From the NCBI GenBank assembly GCA_949285275.1, contig CASEBP010000043.1, positions 1 to 42,075 of the forward strand: 42,075 nucleotides of DNA, given 5' to 3'. The notes beneath the pieces were generated by a model, which was given only the letters and a program-made list of their open reading frames with translations, searched no databases and was not told where the DNA came from. Source of the DNA: an uncultured Oscillospiraceae bacterium (GTDB taxonomy: Bacteria > Bacillota > Clostridia > Oscillospirales > Ruminococcaceae). The translations under genes were made by a program, and so were the position numbers. Shown here piece after piece: positions 30,244-38,989 of this stretch. The stretch's first letter is position 1. Each line of letters starts with the position of its first letter.

Positions 30244-31281
30244 CTATCCAAAGAGGCGAAAAATATCGTTCCAGGTGACATAGAGCATCAGCATTACCAT
30301 CAGCCCCACGCTCACCGACATGATGGCGGTAACCAACCGCTGGTTGATCGGCCGCCGGACAATCGCTTCTATCAGCGACAGAACGATCTTTCCACCGTCG
30401 AGAATCGGGATGGGAAGCAGATTAAAGATTCCAATGTTGATCGTGATAAAGGCGGCCATCAGCAAAAAGCTGTCGATCCCCATCTGGGTGGCCTGGCCGA
30501 TGGCGCTGACTACCCCGACCGGCCCGGAAAGCTGATTGACTGCGTAGCGGCCGGTCAGCAAATCGATCAGCGAACCCCAGACCTGCTTGACGATCGAAAG
30601 ACTCCAGTTGATCGGATAGGTCAGGTACTGAACCGGCGTCGCAGGGATCGCGGCCACCTTGAAGTCGATCGAGATAGCCTGAACCCCCTCTTCAAGCTGC
30701 TCCATCGGAAATTGAACCGGCAGGGTCAGCGTCTCTCCGCCGCGGGAAACGGTCATATCAATCAGGCCGTCCTCGTCGCGCAGGAACTCATAGGCGATAT
30801 CATTGGAAGTCCTCACCCGATGTCCATTAACCCGAAGGATCCGGTCCCCCTCCATCAGCTGGGAGGCGCTCATTGCCCCCTCCTCAAACCGGACGATGGT
30901 GGTGGTGCCGACATAGCCAGTCATGGCAGTAAGGATCACAAGGATCACATAGCCAAGCACCAGGTTATTGAAGGCGCCGGCTAACAGCACCGCAATGCGG
31001 GAAAGCACCGGTTTATTCGAAAAGGATCCGGGGGAATCAACCGCCTCATCTTCCCCTTCGAGCATGACATACCCTCCGATCGGAAAAGCGCGCAACGAAT
31101 AGAGGGTTCCATTTTTTTCTCGTTTCCAGAGCGCCGGCCCCATCCCAATCGAGAACTCGTAAACGGTTATCCCCGTCAATTTGGCAACGGTAAAATGTCC
31201 CAGCTCATGGACCAAGATAATCGCTCCGAAGATCAGAACGGCGGCCAGCGCCGTAATCAATCCCTGGATCAAAAGATACAA
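30244..31281 (-). CDS. RIP metalloprotease RseP (site-2 protease, M50)
   Basis: A 345-residue membrane zinc protease that cuts proteins within the membrane. HELGH lies at residues 25-29 in the first membrane helix, a PDZ domain follows (about 105-190), and the second zinc motif is NLLPIPILDGG near 280, with a final membrane helix. The start must be at or after 31281, as an in-frame stop lies directly before it; no ATG exists, so TTG 31281 is taken, with GGAG only three bases ahead (a second TTG at 31272 is also possible). It is the site-2 protease of the pathway that activates alternative sigma factors or processes signal peptides in relatives. Confidence 0.88.
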   Translation of the reverse strand: MYLLIQGLITALAAVLIFGAIILVHELGHFTVAKLTGITVYEFSIGMGPALWKREKNGTLYSLRAFPIGGYVMLEGEDEAVDSPGSFSNKPVLSRIAVLLAGAFNNLVLGYVILVILTAMTGYVGTTTIVRFEEGAMSASQLMEGDRILRVNGHRVRTSNDIAYEFLRDEDGLIDMTVSRGGETLTLPVQFPMEQLEEGVQAISIDFKVAAIPATPVQYLTYPINWSLSIVKQVWGSLIDLLTGRYAVNQLSGPVGVVSAIGQATQMGIDSFLLMAAFITINIGIFNLLPIPILDGGKIVLSLIEAIVRRPINQRLVTAIMSVSVGLMVMLMLYVTWNDIFRLFG

Positions 31282-31319
31282 TCACTCCTTTGCAGCTGTC
31301 ACGCAAAACGCCCGCCGGG

Positions 31320-32459
31320 TCATACCGCGGCGGCCACCATCTCCCGGGCGGCCGTATCGGTGGCGAAAATCTGCTGCAGTGAGCCGTCCCACGGTCCAAG
31401 CGGCAGCGAAAGCGCCTGCCATACCAGCTCCCCGATCTTTAAAAACGAAATCTTTCCCGCCAGGAAGAGCGCGACAGCAGCCTCATTGGCTCCGTTGACC
31501 GCGCAGGGCCACAGCCCTCCCCGTTTGGCCGCTTCGATCGCCGCGGCCAGGCAGCCGAAGGTCTGCGGATCGGGCCGTTCAAAGGTCAGCGCTCCCGCCT
31601 CAAAGAGGGAGAGCGGCCGGGACAGTCCTGGCATCCGGTCAGGCCAGGTCAGCGCATACTGGATCGGAATCCGCATATCGGCTGTTCCGAGCTGGGCGAT
31701 CACCGCCCCGTCGCAGAACTCCACCGCCGAATGCACGATGCTCTGCCGGTGAACCAGGATCTCAATCTGCTCGGGCTTTACCGAAAAGAGATGCATCGCC
31801 TCAATCAGTTCCAATCCTTTGTTCATCAGGGTGGCCGAATCGATCGTGATCTTTGCTCCCATCCTCCAGTTGGGGTGGCGCAGTGCCTGCTCCGGCGTAA
31901 CCGATGCCAGCGCCGCACGGTCACGCCCAAAGAAGGGGCCGCCCGAGGCGGTGAGAAGGATCCTGTTTATTCTATCCCTCTTTTCCCCATTTAAGCACTG
32001 GAAAATCGCAGAATGCTCGCTGTCCACCGGGAGAATCGGCGTCTCGGTTTCGGCGCTGCGGCGCATCACCAGCTCTCCAGCGGTCACCAGCGACTCCTTG
32101 TTGGCCAGCGCCAGCGGAGTACCGGCATCCAACGCCGCCAGCGTCGCCTCCAGGCCTGCGATGCCTACCACCGCGTTGAGGACAATGTCCACCGGCACAG
32201 CCGCCAGCTCTGCCACCGCCTGCGGTCCGGCCGCTACTTCGATATCGGTATCAGCCAGCGCCGTTTTCAGCGCATGATAGCAGTCAGCATCCCCGACGAC
32301 AACGCGGCGAGGGTGAAACTCCCTCGCCTGTCGCTCCAGCAGCGCCGTATTGCGGTGGGCGGACAGCCCCTGCACGGCGCAGTTCAGATGTCGGATAACC
32401 TCCAGTGTCTGGGTTCCGATCGAACCGGTCGATCCCAGAACGGTAACCGTCTTGCTCAC
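31320..32459 (-). CDS. 1-deoxy-D-xylulose 5-phosphate reductoisomerase
   Basis: A 379-residue NADPH enzyme, first committed step of the MEP pathway. The N-terminal GSTGSIGTQTLEVI is the NADPH loop; NKESLV, PVDSEHSAIFQC and the metal-binding E and D residues are present, as is MNKGLELIEA. The start is GTG 32459, with AAGGA eight bases before it; the nearest ATG is out of frame. It follows cdsA after 14 bases. Confidence 0.95.
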   Translation of the reverse strand: MSKTVTVLGSTGSIGTQTLEVIRHLNCAVQGLSAHRNTALLERQAREFHPRRVVVGDADCYHALKTALADTDIEVAAGPQAVAELAAVPVDIVLNAVVGIAGLEATLAALDAGTPLALANKESLVTAGELVMRRSAETETPILPVDSEHSAIFQCLNGEKRDRINRILLTASGGPFFGRDRAALASVTPEQALRHPNWRMGAKITIDSATLMNKGLELIEAMHLFSVKPEQIEILVHRQSIVHSAVEFCDGAVIAQLGTADMRIPIQYALTWPDRMPGLSRPLSLFEAGALTFERPDPQTFGCLAAAIEAAKRGGLWPCAVNGANEAAVALFLAGKISFLKIGELVWQALSLPLGPWDGSLQQIFATDTAAREMVAAAV

Positions 32460-32473
32460 ATCATCCGTCCTTC

Positions 32474-33310
32474 TCAGACAAGCCAGGCCATCGGCAGATA
32501 TAAAAACAGGTTGTAGACCAGCGGAATAACCAGCAAAACACTGTCGAACCGGTCAAGCACCCCGCCGTGTCCCGGCATAATATGGCCAAAATCCTTAATT
32601 CCAAACTGCCGTTTCATCACCGACGCCGACAGGTCCCCGATGATGCTCACCACCGAAATCAGCGGTGAAAGGCCCAGCAGCAGCCACAGATTGATTCCGA
32701 TCGGATGGCCCGACCGGGCACAATACAGGCTGTACCCCAGCGCAACCAGCGCCTGACAGAGCAATGCTGTCACCGCTCCGCCGACTGCACCCTCCACCGT
32801 CTTTTTGGGGCTGATTTCGGGGGCCAGTTTGTGCTTTCCAAACAGCATCCCAAAAAAATAGGCACCGGTATCGCTCATCCAAGCGCCGACCAGGGTGACC
32901 AGCACCGCATAAAAACCGATGGTCATGCCAAAGATGTCCCGCAGATAAACAAAGCAGGTCATCGAAAAAGCGATCAGAATGGTAAAGCAGAAGATAAACC
33001 CCACCCGTTCCGCACGGATATCCCGATGGTGGAGCAGCAGTGCACAGAGCAGCACAAATGCAAAAAGGAAGCAGACTGCTGGCAGCGCCCGTTCGAGCAT
33101 CCCGGTTTTGAAAAACGGGATGATCGCACCAAATGCCACCGCAATCAGCGAAATCGTGGTGTGGCGCTCCCCCGCGGCGGTAAACAGCTCATGAAGAGCC
33201 AGCACAATGATGAGCGCCACGGCGATGTTCAAAACGATCGTCTCAAAAAACGCGAACACCACAAACAGGATCAGCAGGCCGACAAGGGATGAAATGATGC
33301 GCTGCTTCAA
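32474..33310 (-). CDS. Phosphatidate cytidylyltransferase
   Basis: A 278-residue multi-pass membrane enzyme making CDP-diacylglycerol from phosphatidate and CTP. The family signature S-V-M-K-R...K-D...MPGHGGVLDRFDS is intact near the C-terminus, and about seven to eight hydrophobic segments precede it. The start is TTG 33310, immediately after the uppS stop (TGATTG), with GGAGG seven bases upstream. Confidence 0.93.
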   Translation of the reverse strand: MKQRIISSLVGLLILFVVFAFFETIVLNIAVALIIVLALHELFTAAGERHTTISLIAVAFGAIIPFFKTGMLERALPAVCFLFAFVLLCALLLHHRDIRAERVGFIFCFTILIAFSMTCFVYLRDIFGMTIGFYAVLVTLVGAWMSDTGAYFFGMLFGKHKLAPEISPKKTVEGAVGGAVTALLCQALVALGYSLYCARSGHPIGINLWLLLGLSPLISVVSIIGDLSASVMKRQFGIKDFGHIMPGHGGVLDRFDSVLLVIPLVYNLFLYLPMAWLV

Positions 33311-34027
33311 TCAAATTCCTCCAAACCGCCGGTCGCGCTGCCGGTATTCTTCAAGGGCGGCGTCAAGGTCGGCGGGGGTAAAATCGGGCCAGAGAATGTC
33401 CATAAACACAAACTCGGCGTATGCACACTGCCAGAGCAGGAAGTTGGACAGCCGCTTCTCCCCGCTCGGTCGGATGATCAGATCCAGTTCAGGCTGCCCC
33501 GCTGTATAGAGGGCGGAGGCCAGCCGTTTCTCATCGATCTCCTCCGGGGAAAGGATCCCCTCTTCCACCTGCCGGGCAAGGGTGCGGGCGGCGTGGACCA
33601 GTTCCTCCCGCCCGCCGTAGTTGATTGCCATATTAAGGATCATCCCGGTACAGCTGGCGCTCTCCCGCTCCACCTGTTCGATCTGCTGCTGCAGATCAGG
33701 CGCAAGCGCACTGCGATCCCCGATCAGCCTCAGCTGAATCTCCTGCCCCCGGTAACGTTCGGCCGACTGCAGCATCTCCCGCAGCAGGCGCATGATCTCA
33801 TCGACCTCGCTGGCGGGCCGGCTCCAGTTTTCGGTGGAGAACGCGTAAAGTGTCAGCGACTGAACCCCCAGCTCCCGGCATCGAAGCACCACCGGTTCGA
33901 CCGCTTTGGCGCCCTGCCGGTGTCCAAAAGACCGCGGAAGTCCGCGCCGCTTTGCCCAGCGGCCGTTTCCATCGAGGATAATCGCGATATGGGCCGGAAC
34001 AGCCGCCCCGGCATTGGTCTGCTGCAT
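33311..34027 (-). CDS. Undecaprenyl diphosphate synthase (cis-prenyltransferase)
   Basis: A 238-residue enzyme that builds the C55 lipid carrier of cell-wall synthesis from farnesyl diphosphate and isopentenyl diphosphate. The hallmark HIAIILDGNGRWAKRRGLPR includes the catalytic aspartate; TLYAFSTENW and the C-terminal RPSGEKRLSNFLLWQ and Y..F..WPDF blocks are intact. I chose ATG 34027, with GGGGGA seven bases before; an ATG seven codons upstream (34048) has no good site. Confidence 0.94.
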   Translation of the reverse strand: MQQTNAGAAVPAHIAIILDGNGRWAKRRGLPRSFGHRQGAKAVEPVVLRCRELGVQSLTLYAFSTENWSRPASEVDEIMRLLREMLQSAERYRGQEIQLRLIGDRSALAPDLQQQIEQVERESASCTGMILNMAINYGGREELVHAARTLARQVEEGILSPEEIDEKRLASALYTAGQPELDLIIRPSGEKRLSNFLLWQCAYAEFVFMDILWPDFTPADLDAALEEYRQRDRRFGGI

Positions 34028-34058
34028 GATGAATCCCCCAGACGTCATGAAGGCAATC

Positions 34059-34613
34059 TCAGACCTCCATGATCTCCTTTTCCTTGGCCGCCGCAATCTT
34101 ATCGGCTTCCTTGCAGTATTTATCGGTCAGATCCTGGACCTTTTTCTCCAGATCCTTGGCGACATCCTCCGGAAGCTCCTTCTTTTTCGCCTTAATCTTT
34201 TCGTTGGCATCCCGCCGGATGGAGCGCAGCGCCACCTTGGAATCCTCCCCCATCTTGGCGATCTGGCGGCTGAGCTCGCGGCGTCTCTCCTCGGTCAGCG
34301 GCGGAAAATTCAGCCGCACTGCCGAACCGTCGTTCTGCGGATTGATGCCGATATCCGAGGCGAGGATGGCCTTTTCAATTGCCTTGAGGGTGCTGCGGTC
34401 CCAGGGAGTAATCAACAGCGAACGCGCTTCCGGCACCGAAATGGTGGCAACCTGATTGAGCGGGGTCGGCACATCATAATAAACTACCGTGATCTTATCA
34501 AGCAGCGCAGGATTGGCGCGGCCCGCACGGATCGCGGCGTAGTCCTGCCTGAGAACCGAAAGGGTCTTGGTCATCTTGACTTCGTAATCCTTGATAAAGG
34601 TATCCTGTTCCAT
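34059..34613 (-). CDS. Ribosome recycling factor
   Basis: A 184-residue protein that with EF-G splits the post-termination ribosome. Family blocks are visible: RAGRANPALLDKITVVYYDVPTPLNQ, ISVPEARSLLITPWD and PPLTEERRRELS. The ATG overlaps the last base of the pyrH stop (TAATG). Confidence 0.97.
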   Translation of the reverse strand: MEQDTFIKDYEVKMTKTLSVLRQDYAAIRAGRANPALLDKITVVYYDVPTPLNQVATISVPEARSLLITPWDRSTLKAIEKAILASDIGINPQNDGSAVRLNFPPLTEERRRELSRQIAKMGEDSKVALRSIRRDANEKIKAKKKELPEDVAKDLEKKVQDLTDKYCKEADKIAAAKEKEIMEV

Positions 34614-35326
34614 TATGCTTCCTCCCTCAAAATAGTTCCTATCGCCTCACCCTGCACCGCCCGCAGAATATTCTGCGGATCCTCCAGGGAAAAGATCAGC
34701 ACGGGGGTATTGTTGTCCCGGCAAAGGGACGCCGCCGTCGAATCGATCACCGCAAGCTCCTTGGCGAGGATCTCCGAGAAGGTGATCGTCTCATACCGCC
34801 GGGCATTGGGATTCTTCTTCGGATCCGAGTCATACACTCCATCCACCATTTTGGCCATCATAATAATATCGGCGCCGATTTCGGCCGAGCGCAGTGCTGC
34901 CGTCGTGTCGGTCGAGAAGAAGGGGTTTCCAGTCCCGCAGCCAAAAATGACCACCCTGCCTTTTTCCAGATGGCGCACCGCCCGGTTGCGGATGTAGGGC
35001 TCAGCGATCGACTGCATCGGAATAGCGGTCTGTACCCGTGTCTCCACCCCCAGCGATTCGAGCGCATCGGCCAACGACAGCGCATTCATCACGGTAGCAA
35101 GCATCCCGATATGGTCCGCGCGGGTCCGATCCATTCCGCCATTCTGCCGTCCGCGCCAGAAATTTCCGCCGCCGACAACGATGGCGATCTCTACGCCGAG
35201 GTCGTGGCAGGCTTTAATACTCTCGCAGATCCGCTGTACCGTGGGATAATCCAAGCCGAAATGCTTTTCTCCCGCCATCGCTTCGCCGGAAAGTTTGAGC
35301 AGAATCCGTTTATATTGTAATCCCAT
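34613..35326 (-). CDS. Uridylate kinase
   Basis: A 237-residue bacterial UMP kinase of the amino-acid-kinase fold, which phosphorylates UMP to UDP. The typical blocks are [46 protein letters not shown] (split here for clarity), [13 protein letters not shown] and the C-terminal [13 protein letters not shown]. The start at 35326 has AGGAAGGA four to five bases before it. It heads the cluster, with a good promoter about 100 bases upstream. Confidence 0.97.
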   Translation of the reverse strand: MGLQYKRILLKLSGEAMAGEKHFGLDYPTVQRICESIKACHDLGVEIAIVVGGGNFWRGRQNGGMDRTRADHIGMLATVMNALSLADALESLGVETRVQTAIPMQSIAEPYIRNRAVRHLEKGRVVIFGCGTGNPFFSTDTTAALRSAEIGADIIMMAKMVDGVYDSDPKKNPNARRYETITFSEILAKELAVIDSTAASLCRDNNTPVLIFSLEDPQNILRAVQGEAIGTILREEA

Positions 35327-35426
35327 GTGATCCTTCCTATCCTGTTTGTTATCGTCTGCGTCCCGCCCCAGCAGGCCGAACGCCAGACATCCGGACAACG
35401 CCATATTCCAGGCTATGACTTTCTTC

Positions 35427-35455
35427 ATTTTACATGAAATGCCGGGATGTGTAAA
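35427..35455 (-). promoter_or_regulatory. Promoter of the pyrH-to-polC cluster
   Basis: On the minus strand TTTACA (35450-35455), a 17-base spacer and TAAAAT (35427-35432), each five of six to consensus. It lies in the gap between recG and pyrH, about 100 bases before pyrH. The gap also contains a second, weaker pair (TTGAAC, 17, GATAAC). Confidence 0.65.
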
Positions 35456-35514
35456 GCGTTATCCAATAAATTATCGGTCTGTTCAACCCCCGGTAACAAC
35501 CTGCGAACGGGCGG

Positions 35515-37566
35515 TCAGTTGGGCTGTTCCCCAACCCGTCCGATCAGTGACCCGACCGCATCGGCAAGAGCATCATGCTGTGGCTGCTGCAGCGCGGGAT
35601 CCTCCTGCAGCAACAGGCGTGCCGCCTGCTGTGCCTCCTCAACAAGCCGGTTATCGGCAGTCAGCTGCGCCGCTTGGATTCCGGGGATTCCGTGCTGGCG
35701 AAGCCCGAGCAGTTCACCGGGCCCCCGCTGCCGCAGATCCTCCTCGGCGATCCGAAATCCGTCGTTGGTCCCCTTGATGGTCCGCATCCGGTCGGCGGCC
35801 GCCTGTCCTTTGGCGTCGGTAACCAGAATACAGAAAGACGGATACTGCCCCCGCCCAACCCGGCCGCGCAGCTGATGCAGTTGGGAGAGCCCAAACCGCT
35901 CGGCATTCTCGATCATCATCACCGTAGCATTCGGGACATCGACCCCCACCTCGACCACTGTGGTCGCAACCAGAAGCTGCAGCTCCCCGGAAAGAAAACG
36001 TGCCATGACCCGTTCCTTTTCGGAGGAGGTGAGCCTGCCGTGGAGCAGTCCGACGGTATACCCCGCAAACTCCTCCCGGCTCAAACGGCGGGCGTACTCT
36101 GTGGCGGAAATCAGTCCCTGCGCCGCGGCAGTATCCTCCGGCTCCTCGACCAGCGGGCAGACCAGGTAGGCCTGGCGTCCCTCGTTGAGCCGTTCCCGCA
36201 CAAAGCCGAATGCGCGGGCCCGCCGGCTGGAATCGATGCAATAGGTGGCCACCGGAGTACGTCCGGGCGGAAGCTCACGGATCAGCGAAAGATCGAGATC
36301 GCCGTACAGGATCAGCGCAAGGGTCCGCGGAATTGGGGTGGCGCTCATCACCAATGTATGCACCGCCATTCCTTTGGCCGAAAGCGCCGAGCGCTGGGCG
36401 ACCCCGAACCGGTGCTGCTCGTCGGTGACCACCAGCCCCAGCGAAGAAAATCGGGTGCTGGCAGTCAACAGCGCATGGGTTCCAACGATTACATCGAGCT
36501 CTCCGGCCTCCAGCCGGCGTTCGGTTTCCCGGCGTTCCCGCGCCGCAACCGAACCGGTGAGCAGGCCAATCCGCAGTCCAAGCGGTCCAAGCAGCTGTTG
36601 AAAGGTACGCAGATGCTGCTCTGCCAACAGCTCGGTCGGCGCCATGATCGCGCTCTGACGGCCTGCCTGCTGCATCACATAGGCCGCGGCAGCAGCCACC
36701 AGCGTCTTGCCCGATCCAACGTCCCCCTGCACCAGGCGATTCATCACATGGCCGGACGAAAGATCCCCGAGAATATCCAAAACCGCCTGACGCTGCCCCC
36801 CGGTTGGTGAAAAGGGCAGCGAAGCCCAGAACCGTTCCAGCGAAACCGGCCCGATCGGATCGGCCTGCAGCCGGCTTCGGGCGCCCCTCAGCCGGAGCAT
36901 CGCGAGCGAAAAGACCAGCAGCTCTTCGAAGGCGATTCGTTTGCGCGCCGTCCGGCACTCCTCCTGCCCACGGGGACGATGGACGTGCCGCAGCGACCAG
37001 TCGAGCGAAGCCAGCCCGTACCGCTCCACCAGGGAATCGGGAAGGGTTTCTGCCATTTGGCCTACCGCGGCAAGTGCCGTGCCGATATCCCGCGCGATGG
37101 TTTTGGAGGTCAGCCCGGCACAGGCGGGATACACGGGATAGAGCTCCCCCTCCCGCATCGGATCGATCACGGTTGGCACGGCCATCTCGCGGCGAAGCAG
37201 GGTTCCTCCCATCTCCCCGTAGAGCAGATAGGTCCTTCCGATTCGCAGTGCATCAGCCGCATAGCGGGAATTGTAATAGGTAATGGTCAGCGGCAGTCCA
37301 TCCGCTTCGGCTTCGATCCGAAAGATCGAAAAGCCCCGCCGGATCCGCTGCTCCCCCGATTTCCCGATGATCTGCGCCCGGATCAGGCAGCGTTCTCCGA
37401 TGACCGCACAGGACAGGTCGCAGACCCGGGTGAGATCGATGTAATCCCGGGGCAGGTGGCGGATCAGATCCTCCACCCGTACAATGCCGAGGCGCCGGTA
37501 GAGCGCCGCCTTTTTCTCCCCGATACCGCAAACTGCAGTTACCGGATCCTTCCATCCGAGTGCCAA
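35515..37566 (-). CDS. ATP-dependent DNA helicase RecG
   Basis: A 683-residue helicase that regresses stalled replication forks and branch-migrates Holliday junctions. The N-terminal wedge/OB domain spans about 60-190; the helicase part has Walker A QGDVGSGKT, the DEQH box (VTDEQHRFG), SATPIPRT, and motif VI QLRGRVGRG. The start is TTG 37566, directly before the conserved GWKDPVTAVCGIGEKKAALY, with GGGGGTGG upstream; longer frames run into the promoter. Promoter at 37615-37643. Confidence 0.95.
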   Translation of the reverse strand: MALGWKDPVTAVCGIGEKKAALYRRLGIVRVEDLIRHLPRDYIDLTRVCDLSCAVIGERCLIRAQIIGKSGEQRIRRGFSIFRIEAEADGLPLTITYYNSRYAADALRIGRTYLLYGEMGGTLLRREMAVPTVIDPMREGELYPVYPACAGLTSKTIARDIGTALAAVGQMAETLPDSLVERYGLASLDWSLRHVHRPRGQEECRTARKRIAFEELLVFSLAMLRLRGARSRLQADPIGPVSLERFWASLPFSPTGGQRQAVLDILGDLSSGHVMNRLVQGDVGSGKTLVAAAAAYVMQQAGRQSAIMAPTELLAEQHLRTFQQLLGPLGLRIGLLTGSVAARERRETERRLEAGELDVIVGTHALLTASTRFSSLGLVVTDEQHRFGVAQRSALSAKGMAVHTLVMSATPIPRTLALILYGDLDLSLIRELPPGRTPVATYCIDSSRRARAFGFVRERLNEGRQAYLVCPLVEEPEDTAAAQGLISATEYARRLSREEFAGYTVGLLHGRLTSSEKERVMARFLSGELQLLVATTVVEVGVDVPNATVMMIENAERFGLSQLHQLRGRVGRGQYPSFCILVTDAKGQAAADRMRTIKGTNDGFRIAEEDLRQRGPGELLGLRQHGIPGIQAAQLTADNRLVEEAQQAARLLLQEDPALQQPQHDALADAVGSLIGRVGEQPN

Positions 37567-37614
37567 GCGTCCACCCCCTTTCCGGCTCTCCAAGGCCAAA
37601 ATTTCCGTTTGTTC

Positions 37615-37643
37615 ATTATAACATGGGGAATTTTCCCTTTCAA
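37615..37643 (-). promoter_or_regulatory. Promoter of recG
   Basis: On the minus strand TTGAAA (37638-37643), 17-base spacer, TATAAT (37615-37620). It is back to back with the spoVT promoter region and close to consensus. Confidence 0.8.
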
Positions 37644-37689
37644 GTTTGCCCCGCGAACCATCCCTGCGTACATCACAAAGCAAAAAATC

Positions 37690-37698
37690 TGGTATAAA
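37690..37698 (+). promoter_or_regulatory. Possible extended -10 promoter of spoVT
   Basis: TGGTATAAA, an extended -10-like element about 75 bases before spoVT, with no good -35. In Bacillus spoVT is driven by the forespore sigma factor SigG; I do not see a clear SigG pair here, so the assignment of sigma factor is open. Confidence 0.35.
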
Positions 37699-37773
37699 TC
37701 CTCAACCCTAACAGATACTATCACCACAGCCAGCGGCGACACTGTGATGATAGAAAACAAAGGAGCGTTTCCG

Positions 37774-38316
37774 ATGAAAGCAACTGGAATCGTGCGCCGG
37801 ATCGATGATCTCGGTCGCGTGGTAATCCCCAAGGAGATCCGAAGAACGATGCGAATCCGGGAGGGGGACCCCCTGGAAATCTATACAGACAACGACGGCG
37901 AGGTCATCTTCAAAAAGTATTCCCCAATCGGCGAGCTCGGCGCCTTTGCCTCTCAGTACGCCGAAGTTCTTCAAAAAACAGCCGGACGGGCCGTCGTCGT
38001 CTGCGACAGGGATCATGTGATCGCCGTAGCAGGGCTTCCCAAGAAGGAACTGCTGGAACGGCGGGTCTCCCCGTCGCTCGAGGACCTGATGGAGACCCGC
38101 CATCCCTATGCAATGACCGAGGGAGAAACCGCTCGCCTTCAGCCGGTGGAAGGGGTGGACCGCTATGCGGCGGTCGCCGCCCCAATCGTAGCATCGGGAG
38201 ATGTCTGCGGCTCAATTATGTTTCTCGCCGGGGAGGGAGAATCCCCGGTCGGCGACGCCGAGATCAAGCTGATCACTGTGGCGGCAGGATTCCTCGGCAA
38301 ACAGATGGAAGAGTGA
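37774..38316 (+). CDS. Stage V sporulation protein T
   Basis: A 180-residue regulator. The N-terminal AbrB-type swapped-hairpin DNA-binding domain (MKATGIVRRIDDLGRVVIPKEIRRT, shown here to mark residues 1-25) is nearly identical to known SpoVT, and the rest (about 55-180) is a GAF-like domain. In Bacillus it adjusts late forespore gene expression, which indicates that this organism forms spores or descends from spore formers. The ATG at 37774 has AAAGGAG eight or nine bases ahead; an in-frame ATG at 37747 is less suitable. It is divergent from recG. Confidence 0.93.
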   Translation: MKATGIVRRIDDLGRVVIPKEIRRTMRIREGDPLEIYTDNDGEVIFKKYSPIGELGAFASQYAEVLQKTAGRAVVVCDRDHVIAVAGLPKKELLERRVSPSLEDLMETRHPYAMTEGETARLQPVEGVDRYAAVAAPIVASGDVCGSIMFLAGEGESPVGDAEIKLITVAAGFLGKQMEE

Positions 38317-38327
38317 CAAACCGCCAG

Positions 38328-38352
38328 GAAGGCCGGGAATTTCCCGGCCTTC
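38328..38352 (+). terminator. Hairpin after spoVT
   Basis: GAAGGCCGGGAA (38328-38339) and TTCCCGGCCTTC (38341-38352) form a long GC-rich hairpin 12 bases after the stop. The T-run after it is missing (TGCCGTTTGG), so termination may be partial. Confidence 0.5.
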
Positions 38353-38449
38353 TGCCGTTTGGAAAGATTTTTGGAAAAATACCGGAAATTTTGTCAGAAA
38401 ATCTCCCTTTTTTTCCGGTGGAAAAAAGAATTTTCCTGCTCACAGAGTA

Positions 38450-38478
38450 TTGCTTTTTACGGTGGCAGAAGATATAAT
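38450..38478 (+). promoter_or_regulatory. Promoter of the mraZ division/cell-wall cluster
   Basis: TTGCTT (38450-38455), 17-base spacer, TATAAT (38473-38478), about 75 bases before mraZ. Confidence 0.7.
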
Positions 38479-38489
38479 GGAACCGTAAG

Positions 38490-38519
38490 TGGTGAAGTAT
38501 GGGGAAAATCGGTGAAGAT
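38490..38519 (+). promoter_or_regulatory. MraZ-binding boxes (three direct repeats)
   Basis: TGGTGAAgta, TGGGGAAaat and CGGTGAAgat follow at an exact 10-base spacing between the promoter and the mraZ ribosome binding site. MraZ is known to bind direct repeats of TGGGN-like or GTGG-like boxes with 10-base period at its own promoter. So this is most likely the autoregulatory site. Confidence 0.7.
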
Positions 38520-38551
38520 TCCCTGTAATGTGGAGAAAGGAGGGGCGCCCG

Positions 38552-38971
38552 ATGCTGATTGGTGAATACCGGCACAGTCTGGATTCCAAAGGCCGGGTGA
38601 ACTTTCCTGCCAAGCTCCGTGAGGATCTCGGCGACTCCTTCATCATCTGCAAAGGTCTCGACAACTGCCTGTATGTCTACCGCATGAGCGAATGGGACAA
38701 GCTGGTGGAACGAACCGCCGCCCTTCCCACGAGCAAGGCCCGTACAATCCAGCGCTTCTTCTTTGCCAGCGCTGTCTGTGCCGAGCCGGACAAGCAGGGG
38801 CGGGTTCTCATCCCTCAGACGCTGCGGGACTACGCCGGGCTGACCAATGAGATTGCCGTCATCGGCGTCTCGACCCGCGCCGAAATCTGGGACAGCGCCC
38901 GTTGGGAAGAAGCCAATGCCGCTCTCACCAGCGAATCGGTCGCCGAGACAATGGAGGAGCTGGGCTTCTAG
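38552..38971 (+). CDS. Transcriptional regulator MraZ
   Basis: A 139-residue protein with two AbrB-like halves (YRHSLDSKGRVNFPAKLRE at 6-24 and AEPDKQGRVLIPQTLRDYA at about 76-94), forming rings that bind DNA. It represses its own promoter and the division cluster in other bacteria. AAAGGAGGGG lies about 10 bases before ATG 38552. It is 18 bases upstream of rsmH. Confidence 0.96.
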   Translation: MLIGEYRHSLDSKGRVNFPAKLREDLGDSFIICKGLDNCLYVYRMSEWDKLVERTAALPTSKARTIQRFFFASAVCAEPDKQGRVLIPQTLRDYAGLTNEIAVIGVSTRAEIWDSARWEEANAALTSESVAETMEELGF

Positions 38972-38989
38972 CCCCCGGAGGAAAGACGG

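Noticed and set aside
36979..37773. Plus-strand extension of spoVT back to 36979
   Set aside because: The extra frame lies antisense to recG and across the divergent promoters; SpoVT homologues start at the ATG at 37774.
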